The notes beneath the pieces were generated by a model. That model searched no databases, was not told the origin of the DNA, and worked only from the letters and a program-made list of their open reading frames with translations. The position numbers and the translations under genes were made by a program. From positions 14,384,462 through 14,448,461 of the forward strand of contig CM069448.1 of the NCBI GenBank assembly GCA_035610835.1: DNA of 64,000 bases. The letters run 5' to 3'. Origin of the DNA: Ophiura sarsii. Taxonomy: Eukaryota; Echinodermata; Ophiuroidea; Amphilepidida; Ophiuridae. Shown piece after piece: positions 35,080 to 43,987 of this stretch. Positions within the stretch are counted from its first letter, which is position 1. Each line of letters opens with the position of its first letter.

Positions 35080-35260
35080 ATATAATAAATACTTCTTCTG
35101 CAGAAATCCAATGCAATACACATTGCATAATGATGCAATTTGAAACTAATGGTCTAGAAATCAGGCTTGGAGAAAGGTTGTTTTCAATGCAGTATTATCC
35201 GAACGGAAGACCAGGTGAAATGTGCTGTTTTTGTTCATTAATTAGCCTTTAATATTGATG
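35080..35260. repeat. Dispersed repeat, also at 36510-36610
   Basis: Shares 'gcagtattatccgaac' and neighbouring sequence with 36510-36610. The 84-codon frame at 34998-35252 overlaps it and is not a gene. Confidence 0.55.
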
Positions 35261-35364
35261 TGGCTGTATGAGCATCATGATACTATTACTTATGTAAATG
35301 TATAAATCCATGATATCATGTTTGATTAATCACGCTAGCTCTCAAAGCAGGGCTTAGGTGTGGT

Positions 35365-35415
35365 TTTATTATTATTATTATTAATTTAATTTTTTTTTTT
35401 TTGGGGGGGGGGAGG
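35365..35415. repeat. Low-complexity ATT / T / G run
   Basis: (ATT)n, then poly-T, then poly-G. Simple sequence. Confidence 0.85.
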
Positions 35416-35479
35416 GGTGCCTTTGAAAAAGAATCTGATGTTACGCAGGGATGGTTATATGCAGTCATCAAAGTAGCAC

Positions 35480-36016
35480 GCCACAGATATGACGCTAGAA
35501 TTGTGATATTTTTTATTATTTAACCATTGATCCATTCATTTAAAACGAACGGATTTTGATCGTGAAATTGCCATTTTATACCATTTTGTATGTAACTCTT
35601 GCAATGTAATTATGGTCCTTATTTTTGAAAGAATGGTAATAGGGCCTAAACTTTTCGAACACAAAAAATGGCGTCATATTCACAGATTGCATTGCTCTAC
35701 TGGACGTGGTGTAACGTGTCATAGACGCGTTGCATTATTCATGTTATATAAATCAACGCTTGACGTAGCGACTGACGACACAGTTTTATGATTCTACGGA
35801 ACACCATTAGTGTCAATATGATTGCTGTTTGATACATGTACACACATTTGACGCATGCGACAATTAATTTTGTAAGGGGACGATGCTGATATTTACCTCG
35901 CTAGTTCCTATGCTGGTGTTACTCGCCAGTTATGCTCTACATATAGTAAGTTACGCTACAGTTAGAGCATAACTACTAGGGAGGTAGCTTAGTGTCGCTA
36001 GTTTGGTGCACTCGGC
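35480..36016. mobile_element. Second, left-truncated copy of the TIR transposon
   Basis: Matches about 30800-31274 ('ggtccttatttttgaaa', 'gacgatgctgat', 'tacctcgctagtt', 'agagcataactactaggg') and ends in the same TIR (GGTGCACTCGGCCGA). The left TIR and the tRNA-like part are absent. Confidence 0.8.
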
Positions 36017-36260
36017 CGATATTTTATTAATTATATTTTTATCTACCGTATCAGGGTCGCCTGAACTTTTACACACAGCCAAAGAGCACCACAAGGTGTA
36101 ATATTGTGTTCTATTTTGATGTCTAAAGATAAAAGTACAATATTATAATATGTAGCGCGTTATTTAATTAAATTTTCCACTCTGTATTTTATTTATAGAC
36201 TTTTTTTTGTATCAGCCCAGATATGCTACGGGCATTTGTAATTTAATCACATTGTGTATA
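36017..36260. repeat. Dispersed repeat pair member (with 38103-38350)
   Basis: Shares 'gttatttaattaaatttt', 'ccagatatgct.cgggcatt' and about 230 bp of similar sequence with 38103-38350. Here the TIR transposon end abuts its left side, and at 38103 it does not. Confidence 0.75.
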
Positions 36261-36715
36261 AGGCGTTTGTAACCGCCACAGCGGTTATCTCAGCAGACAC
36301 GTATTACTGTAAATGCCATTTGCCTACACAATTATTACGAAACCAATATACTTAACTTAATTATTACCTGCAAAGTACAAATATATACATAAAGCTGCGA
36401 TTTAATCCCATCATATTTATACAACTGTATTTGTTATATGTAAGTGATATGCTTGTCCTTGAAATCTGCTCTAATCATATTTCGTTTTAATATTAGCCCT
36501 TCAATGGTACAGATTAAGCAATCCGCGAACAATTTACAACTGATGGCCTAGAAACCATACTTCGATAAAGGTAGTTTACAACGCAGTATTATCCGAACAT
36601 ATAAATACAGGCGAATAGAGCTGTGTGAGTTCACGATAACGGCATTGGCTATCATACCATGCGATAGCATTTTACGACGGGAGTATTCATAATAAGAGTT
36701 TAACGGGTTAGCTGT
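36261..36715. other. No recognised gene
   Basis: Contains the 36510-36610 copy of the repeat at 35080-35260. Otherwise unremarkable. Confidence 0.45.
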
Positions 36716-37046
36716 CGGAAAAGTTTAAAACTGTCAAGCTTTCGTCAGGAATAGCTCTAACTTCTTCAGGATCAATATAGAGATTGCCACTTATCTATAT
36801 TTTACCATGATTTGGGCTGTCCCACTGAACGGGGATGGTGGCTCTAAAAAAAGCTCTTAAAGAAGGTTGCGCTAGCCTACTATTAATTTGGGCACCTTCT
36901 CTCAACTCATCGGTAAGGGGCAGTACAAATGAATAATATATAGAGAAGTGGCAATCTCTATGTTGTGCTTACAATGATTTGGTCCTGAAAAAGTCAGAGC
37001 TAATCCTGACGAAACCTTGACAGTTTTAAAATTGTCCGACGGCAAA
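36716..37046. repeat. Inverted pair of a ~100-bp sequence (possible Penelope-like 3' ends)
   Basis: 36716-36810 and 36935-37046 are reverse complements in their main parts ('gaagtggcaatctctat', 'agagctaatcctgacgaaac', 'cttgacagttttaaaa' in the right arm). Each arm contains a small hairpin followed by CTGAA.AAG and later CTGACGAAA. Phrases like this occur at the 3' ends of Penelope-like elements, but that match is from memory. Confidence 0.65.
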
Positions 37047-37254
37047 ACCCGATACACTCTTAAACCTACCGTATATTAGCTATCATGTTCATTTACAAAA
37101 ACCTAAGATACATGTATTAGGTTTTATTAACTCCACCAGATATGAACATGTCAATGTGAAGTTTTGTTTGTTTGTTTGATTTTTTCCTTTGGAAACAGAG
37201 ACTAATATTGCGCAAGGGTGATTTATGAAAACTAGCCGCTAGATGGTTCACATT

Positions 37255-37625
37255 AACTACCTCTGAAACCACATAAACCCCCTACACCTACAACACCCCC
37301 TAAACCAGGTTGATTTATAACCATATCCCTTCTAAAGGCATCATAAACCCCCTATAACCCCCCCAATCAGAATCAGAATCAGGTCGATTTATAACCATGT
37401 CCCTCCTAAACCATTTACCGTGGCTACTTTATTAACCCTGTATACCTCTCAAACAGCATCAAGATAACCCTCGGTACTTTTAAAATCACACACAACCCCA
37501 TACAACCCCCCCCCCCCCCCCCCTGCAACTACACCAACCAGGTGGATTTATAATCATCCTATCCTAAACCATTTCCCATGGTTTTACACCGCCCCCTCCC
37601 CCCCCCCCCGCCCTCTCCCCCAACA
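37255..37625. repeat. Irregular CCCCTA-rich repeats and C runs
   Basis: Repeated phrases 'aaaccccctacacc' and 'tgatttataaccatatccct' occur three to four times at uneven spacing. C runs lie at about 37507-37523 and 37595-37606. The 110-codon minus frame 37559-37891 begins in this sequence and is not a gene. Confidence 0.7.
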
Positions 37626-38102
37626 TGACAGGCTGTACACAAGCCTGTAACCATTTCCCGTGTGGCTTCTGCGCCATGTGTAAGGGTGCGTGTGCCGCGG
37701 CAGTGAGACCTTGCGCAAACATGCACGAGACGCGTTACCACGGTAAGATTACGCTGTAGTAGTACGCGCAACGCACAATGTTGTTCAATTCTAGTGGCAT
37801 TTATGAGCCAAATCTGAGAGGTTTTTTGCTGTTTTTGGAGCCAATTGTTAACCAATTTCAGTGGAATAAACTTTAACACCCTTCCCGTCATTTCCTCTAT
37901 CTTTCATGCAAATTAGGCGCCACTTCGATTAAAAGCAACGGAGAAATAAGGATAACAAACAAAACACACAAACAAACGCACACACAAACACACACCCCGT
38001 TTCCAGATTTATAGTAAGATGCAAAAGTCTCAGGCACAAACGCGATTCCTAATTTAACAAGTAGCAATCATCGTTCCTTTAGGGTGACGCTGTAGTACCA
38101 GA
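37626..38102. other. No recognised feature
   Basis: A short (AC/CAAA)n stretch lies near 37960-38000. No gene seen. Confidence 0.4.
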
Positions 38103-38350
38103 TACGCGTTTTTATTAGAAATTATATTTTTATTTACCGTATACATGTACGGGTGGCCTGAACTTGTACACACCAGCCAGAAAGCACTACAAGGTATGAA
38201 AATTCAATAAATGTCGATGTCGAAAGATACAAGTACAATACACAAGTAGCGTGTTATTTAATTAAATTTTACACTCTGTATTTTATTTCAAGACGTGTTT
38301 TTTTGGTATCAGTCCAGATATGCTCCGGGCATTTTCAATTTAATCACATA
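38103..38350. repeat. Dispersed repeat pair member (with 36017-36260)
   Basis: See the copy at 36017-36260. This one continues on its left without the TIR transposon end. Confidence 0.75.
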
Positions 38351-38384
38351 GGCCTATGCCCGTATTCTCGTACGTATTTTAACA

Positions 38385-38545
38385 CGGTTTTAATATAAAC
38401 ACGCGTTTGACTAAACGTAAACACATCGTTTAACTACACGCAATTCTTTAAACACATCGTTTAACTACACGCAAATCTTTAAACACATCGTTTAACTAAA
38501 CGCAATTCTTTAAACACATCGTTAAACTAAACACTATTCTCGAAA
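38385..38545. repeat. Tandem repeat, ~4 units of ~33 bp
   Basis: 'aaacacatcgtttaacta' plus 'acgcaattctt' is repeated with minor changes. Confidence 0.88.
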
Positions 38546-38609
38546 ATGTTTTTAACGCGTCTAACTCACTGAGAAGTGTCTAACTTTAACATGGTATGGG
38601 AGTAGGTGG

Positions 38610-39212
38610 TAGTTAAACGCGCTTTTAACTAAACTCATACACCAACTGTAGGGTTCACACCACTAAATAGAGCTACATAGGGATATGTACAAAAACACTG
38701 ATATTAAACTCTGTTTTAGACCACTAAATTGCGAAATTGGACCCCGTAGAGTCATTTTTTCCTAAAGATGATCACATTTCCCCACCAAAAAGTGAAAAAA
38801 ATAGGTAGGTGAACCTGCTCGATTTTTAAAAATATGCCCATGAAGACTACCTCTCTGACGAGCTTGGAAATGTCGCCGTAATCGCCAATGTTTCCAGTAA
38901 AAAAACACAAATTTGAAAGATCTCTCAAAATGTACCTAGATGATATTCACAGTTTATAGTCAGGGTGCATGTAGGTGATGTCCCATTTATCATGATTAAT
39001 AAAAAATCATAGGCATGTACGCAATGGTATTACTGTCAAGTCTTTTTAATTGAGGATTTTGTGATGCATACTTTCCGATTTGAGTTTTAAACACCGTCCT
39101 TAAGGGTAGGGGGGATACCCCATTTAGTGTAGTGCACCCTGTATGCCTTGAATGATTACTTGATCGTGCCCGGTGTAAGTTGACGTGCAAATCGTTTAGT
39201 CTTAAAAATACA
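38610..39212. mobile_element. 490-bp TIR element inserted in a dispersed repeat
   Basis: Body 38651-39140. The left end GGGTTCACACCACTAAAT mirrors the right end ATTTAGTGTAGTGCACCCT. GTA is present on both sides (38648-38650 and 39141-39143). The flanks 38610-38650 and 39144-39212 together match the uninterrupted copy at 31348-31451, which proves an insertion. No transposase. Confidence 0.9.
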
Positions 39213-39563
39213 CATGCATTTGAGGAATTCGGTCGATCTCTATAACTGTAACCCATTTGGGCCACAATAAATTGAATACATGCATACAGTAAACGCACGA
39301 CCACTCTGCGTCTGTAATTACCTGCAAACGAGGACGCACCACCCGTTTTTTACATTCCAACTGCGGACACACCTGCAACCGAGGACGTCTTCGGTTCCCG
39401 GATACATGCAAACAACATAAGAAACGCTATCTAAACGAAGTTCTCTTTGGTGATGCTCTCCCCCATACACCCTTTAGGCCTCTGTTGGATAGCACACAGT
39501 CTAGTTGGCGGTTTGACACCCAATTTTGTTTTCAACCATCATTTTTGTCCTCGGTGTGACGGT
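39213..39563. other. No recognised gene; CpG-richer sequence
   Basis: Two related phrases 'acctgcaaacgaggacg' and 'acctgcaaccgaggacg' lie at about 39322 and 39371. CpG density rises towards the putative exon. Confidence 0.4.
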
Positions 39564-39665
39564 ATGGCAGGAAGAAGAATCTTGCCTTGTTTACAACCGA
39601 AACTACTTCAATCTACCAAATCGATCAAATTGTGTAAACTCGCCAAGATTCGTCTCTCTGCGACG
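39564..39665 (+). CDS. Putative first exon of an unidentified gene
   Basis: An ATG at 39564 opens 34 codons (MAGRRILPCLQPKLLQ at the start; rich in Lys, Arg, Leu and Ser, no acidic residue) ending at a strong donor, CG|GTAAGT, at 39666. A basic N-terminus without acids could be a mitochondrial presequence, but no family is recognised. The local sequence is CpG-richer than the surroundings. The next sequence is an assembly gap, so a following exon cannot be traced. There is no evidence that this is the start of the large-Rab gene. An open frame across the gap is an artefact of the N run. Confidence 0.28.
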
Positions 39666-39676
39666 GTAAGTGTCCA

Positions 39677-39776
39677 NNNNNNNNNNNNNNNNNNNNNNNN
39701 NNNNNNNNNNNNNNNNNNNNNNNNNNNNNNNNNNNNNNNNNNNNNNNNNNNNNNNNNNNNNNNNNNNNNNNNNNNN
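39677..39776. other. Assembly gap (100 N)
   Basis: Exactly 100 N, which is usually a placeholder of unknown true length. Confidence 0.99.
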
Positions 39777-40060
39777 AACCGTTGTGGTGACGACGGCAAC
39801 GTTTTGTGTTTTATCGTAGTAAAAAGCGTCCGTCGTGCAAATCGCAAGCTGAAGACAGGTTCCCAGAAATTGGACGACCGATGAATTGCTGGGTTGACGC
39901 ATGCGCACATGATTCGATGTGTTATATTGTCGTCGTGGAAGCGTCCGTCGTCCAAATCGAAAAATCCCTATTAAACCCAAGCTGATTACGAATTAAAGAA
40001 GTGCAACAGGTGTAACAGGTGCAATGGGATATGTTGCGTGTACCGTGCGTGACCACGATT

Positions 40061-40203
40061 GTTAGGCCGCACGGCAAAACTAGTACGTAATGCTCAGAAG
40101 TGACTTGTACTCGTACTTTGGTGACTATCGTAAAGGTCTTACCTACAGTACAAAGCATTTGTACCTTTGAGCCATACGTACTAGATGTTTAGTGCGTAGC
40201 CTA
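40061..40203. mobile_element. Small MITE, 143 bp, related to 56649-56920
   Basis: The left end GTTAGGCCGCACGGCAAAAC followed by TAGTACGTA is mirrored, with differences, at 40172-40203. The interior 'ggtgactatcgta.aggtctta' recurs in the element at 56649-56920. Confidence 0.65.
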
Positions 40204-40229
40204 CTAATACTCCGTGCCGTCTTAATTTG

Positions 40230-40370
40230 AGAAGTGACGTTAGCGCGCAACTCTTGTAAGCTACCAACTTGAGCTAATACACATCTCTTTGTATTTAAGC
40301 GCTTTGAGAACTTGTTGTAAGGCGCTCTATAAGTATTTTGTATTATTATTATTATTATTATTAGTGTAGG
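40230..40370. repeat. LINE/SINE-like 3' tail with (ATT)n
   Basis: 'aagcgctttgagaacttgt' then 'ggcgctctataag' then (ATT)n. This resembles the 3' tail shared by L2/CR1-type LINEs and their SINEs. Confidence 0.6.
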
Positions 40371-40570
40371 ATAGAATCGCTATGGTCTATGTTATTATTT
40401 TTCATATTCAATTTGTAATTGTACTTTTTTTTGTCTTTTCTTTAACATTTCATGTGTTTTCGAATGCTTCATTGTTTTCTTGTTTGTTAATTGCGCCTTG
40501 GATTAGATCTTTTTTCTAGATAAATGGTGCATTATAAATGCTTATTTATTATTACTATTATTATTAAATC
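40371..40570. repeat. Second LINE/SINE-like 3' tail
   Basis: 'gcgccttggattagat' then 'ggtgcattataaatgc' then (ATT)n at about 40541-40565. Same general style as the previous tail. Confidence 0.5.
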
Positions 40571-41119
40571 ATCTCAAGTTGGGAGTTGACGTCATATGGC
40601 GTAATTTTGTCACAATGGGGCAGCATTTCGGTGCCCGAGTCGACATTCAAGCACAAGTTACGCATGGCTCATAGTGTGTTTGATGCGACCACTGGGTTAT
40701 TTGATGACTCGATAATTGCCTAGATTACACGGGGTACACACCAAATGAAGAAGTACGCTGTAAAAATCTCGAGTACCGTACTACGTTTTGAAGTAGCCAC
40801 ATAACGAGATTTGTCGTAATTGCACGTAACCACAAGGGTAAATAAGACCAGTTATGCACGGAATTATGTTATACACTGACGCCGTGATAAGAAGTGAACG
40901 TGATCAGAATACGAAATCACTATAAAGTCAGTTTAGTTGTTTCCCTTGACAAAAATAAGACGCCATAACAAGCTAATGGCGCATGTTGAAATTAGAGGTA
41001 AATTAAAACTTAAAACTTGAACTTATGCTTCTATATTATTTCAACATAGTATATATCATTCTCAAAAATGTATGGTTATGTATGGCCGCACACAGTGGCG
41101 CGCGTAACTAGTGTCTTTA
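40571..41119. other. No recognised gene
   Basis: No exon with coiled-coil or EF-hand pattern that could precede 43897 was found. Confidence 0.4.
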
Positions 41120-41320
41120 ATGCTGTGCATGTGTGTGGGGGGGGGGGGGGGGGGAGGGGCAGGTCTTGGATCATGGGGTGGGGGAGCATAACCGACTTTC
41201 TTATGTTAATACACATAGATAGAGTCTGTTATTTTATTTTGGGGAATCAGGGGAGAGCCTTTTGGTAGGGGGGGGGGGGTGTGCCCCCTCAAGGTACGTC
41301 CCTGGACTTTAACTACTTTA
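41120..41320. repeat. G-run dispersed repeat
   Basis: G runs at about 41138-41155 and 41269-41278. The phrase 'gtgtgccccctcaaggtacg' and the style suggest a dispersed repeat. Open frames here (41068-41268, 41279-41539) are not credible genes. Confidence 0.5.
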
Positions 41321-41749
41321 AATAGTTTTTCGAATTCGTGCTGTAACATGTTTAATAAAAACCATATAGCCAAGACTGATCTACAAATGCTAATGCACTT
41401 GAATGTCAGGCAAGGCGCGAGAGTTGGTGGAATATTACGTCAGTCTGGGCATATCTACTATTCTGATAATGTTTACGTACCAATTGTATTCCCTTGCCTG
41501 TATATGCAAAGGTTGATGATAATATTGGACTGTCTATGAATTCCTTGGAGGTATCCTCGTGCTATGTTCACTCGGCAATATGTCGCGTCACATTCTACAT
41601 GAGAACCAAAGACATGAAACTCGATTTTAAGGAGGAAACGAATAATTCAATCAATAGCACCACAGTCTGACAACTGATCTGTTGAGACTACCTCTCGGCC
41701 ATTCACATGGATAGGTCACAGAGAGGCGTATTACACCCGGCATATGTAA
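41321..41749. other. No recognised gene
   Basis: Nothing recognised. An open frame reaching 41539 has no motif. Confidence 0.4.
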
Positions 41750-42140
41750 GGCATACGGGGACGTGCCGCTCCAGTGGGTCGCTTTTTCATGAGACATCCT
41801 TAGCCATGGGTAGGCTTTTCAACTGAAAAATCCTTAGACATGGGTCCTGTTATTGACACTAGCCCTTAAGCAATGGGTCAGATTTGAGCACATCGTTGAC
41901 GACGTTTTTTCCGGGCGTTTTTCAATATCAACCTGAATTCAATACGATAAATTCAACCCCGGAATCGTGGAATTCAACTCATCTCGGGTTAGAAACCCTT
42001 AGACATGGGTCTACATTTGAAGAAAAATCCTTAGACATGGGTACCCTTTCCGGCAAAATTACCCTTGGAAGTGGGTATGGGTTTTGAGGTTAGAGCTGCA
42101 CACCCCGTCCAAAATAAATCCAAGTACCGCCCCCCGGGTA
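41750..42140. repeat. Degenerate tandem repeat of 'aaaatccttagacatgggt'
   Basis: At least six variants of 'ccttag.catgggt' occur at uneven spacing (for example near 41800, 41833, 41996, 42029), followed by a segment with 'accgccccccggg'. No coding content. Opposite-strand frames are shadows. Confidence 0.7.
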
Positions 42141-42538
42141 TTCCACCTTTTGAGCTCACCAATGAAGACATTAAAAAGGTGATATGCATGACAACATCCC
42201 AAAGAGGAAGCACTAGACAATCCAAAGAGCAACTCATTTGTTAATGATTTTAATGTGGTGTTCGTTTGCCTTTTAATTGTGACCTTTTGGGCATGTTGTC
42301 CTTCCTCACCTTTTAGTAAGACTTTATGTTGTGGATCCGACCAGAACAATTAGTAGAATTAGGAAGGTTGTTTATTGTTCATGTTGACTGCTGTTATTTT
42401 GTTCAAACGCCATGATCGTCTCCAATACCAATTATCAACATCTTTAGTCCCATCACTCTCTATTCCGCCAAATTCCAATCATGTAAAACCAATCAGCACT
42501 TCAAGTACATGATACTCACTACATTCTGAGCAATGATT

Positions 42539-43029
42539 ATCATTTTAAAGACACTCCTTGTTGCATCTGAACAAGAGCTGTTTAAAGGAATGGTCCCGCA
42601 AGCACAACATTGAGCATTATTTGTTAGAAACATAATTATCGAGCCGAAGTTACGTAATTATATAGAACAAAACACCGTACTAGTCACAAAAATGAATAAA
42701 AACTGCCATCACTCAACATGCACTTTTTAAAATTCGCGGCGATTGAAAGTCCCGGTGTCGATGACGTCATGGGTATCGGTGCTCAAATTTGCGCATGTGT
42801 ATTGTACAACTATGACATCATCGACACTGGGACTTTTGATCGCCGCGAATTTTAAAAAGGGCATGTTGAGAGATTGCGGTTTTTATTTGTTTTTGTCATA
42901 AGTGTGGTGTTTTCTTCTATATCATTACAAAAGTTGGGCTCGATAGTTATATTTCTAACATATAATGCACACTTTTATGCTTGCGGGACACCTCCTTTAA
43001 TCATTTTAAGATGCATCCTTGTTGCCTCT
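42539..43029. mobile_element. TTAA-flanked foldback MITE (42582-43000) with ~30-bp flanking direct repeats
   Basis: Begins TTAAAGGAATGGTCCCGCAA and ends TTGCGGGACACCTCCTTTAA. Long inner arms include 'aaaattcgcggcgat' and its complement around 42735 and 42850. The sequences directly outside (42539-42567 and 43001-43029) are themselves ~80% similar direct repeats ('tcattttaa', 'ccttgttgc'), longer than a normal target duplication. Confidence 0.88.
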
Positions 43030-43081
43030 TGCCAATCAAATGAAAATGTGATCAGTCACATCAAAAGGCTTATGTCAGTAG

Positions 43082-43115
43082 TACAGGGTGTCGCATAATG
43101 ATTTATACCGGGAAA
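43082..43115 (+). repeat. Solo mariner-like terminal repeat
   Basis: TACAGGGTGTCGCATAATGA resembles the end at 17268. The nearest opposite-facing 'caccctgta' (about 44782) does not match beyond the first nine bases. Confidence 0.45.
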
Positions 43116-43896
43116 GGTGCATTTATTTAGCCATGAATACCACTGTGAGCAGTCAACATGCTTATGATTTTAACATCTACATACATTTAGCTTTCTGATG
43201 AATTTTTAATTATAAAAATCGGACGTTTTTGATAGAAAATATGGACTCTATTGAAAAAATAGTAAATTTCAAGTTTGACCAAAATAACCTTTTTTGAAAC
43301 TCATAACGTGATGGTCGGCACAAAGCTTAACTTAAATGATATACAGGTAATTGTCTGTGTCCTCCTTTGATTTTCACTACAAAAGTAATAGATATCAACT
43401 GTTGGTGATGTTTTATGAAGCAATATTTGAATGGTGAGGGAATTGCTCTGCTTGAGTGATTTATATCAGACTTCCTTAAGAAACCGTTTTGAAGTTTGTT
43501 GAAAATGAAAAACATGTTTTCACCAATTTTCTATAATGTCATGCCATATCAGAAAGGATACAGATATTTTGATAAAATTAACAGAGTATGTAGGAAACGT
43601 GTTCCTCATTATATCGCAGGCATTATACTTAGACTGCAATGTTATTTTCATATTTTTATTATTTAAAAAGGATATTCTCAAATTTCACAAAAAAGCGAAA
43701 TGCATTGAACAATTCCAATTAGTACGGTATTATTTGAAGCTTAATTAAGGGAAGATATGAGCCCTCCTTTGATGTGACTGGTCACAAATGATTTTCTGTC
43801 ATTCATTGCAAAATGTAACGCTTTCAAAAGTTTACTGTTATTACTTTAATTATTTCTTCATAGCTAGTGATTAATATGTTAATTGATATCTTTCAG

Positions 43897-43987
43897 TAAA
43901 AATGGCATACACACAGATGAAATCAGAAGATTATATGAAGAGATGGAGAATCTACTTACACAAGAAAGAGAAAACCTGAAGAGAAAG
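43897..43987 (+). CDS. Large-Rab gene, exon a (coiled coil)
   Basis: 91 nt after 'tttcag'. The first base completes a split codon (phase 2 intron before it). It encodes 30 residues, KNGIHTDEIRRLYEEMENLL and ten more, ending at donor AAG|GTAAAG. The phase proves at least one upstream exon, which was not found between the gap and here. Confidence 0.88.

Noticed and set aside
36716..37046. Active hammerhead ribozyme
   Set aside because: CUGANGA-like and GAAA boxes can be placed, but no stem III with a proper NUH cleavage site could be paired.
39447..39980. Open frames of 115-145 codons across the N run
   Set aside because: They are open only because N codons cannot be stops. Apart from the short ATG-to-donor stretch nothing supports coding.
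40571..43896. EF-hand or further coiled-coil exon of the large-Rab gene upstream of 43897
   Set aside because: The phase of exon a requires an upstream exon, but no stretch with a DxDxDG loop or heptad pattern and a phase-2 donor was found. It may lie in the gap or further left.
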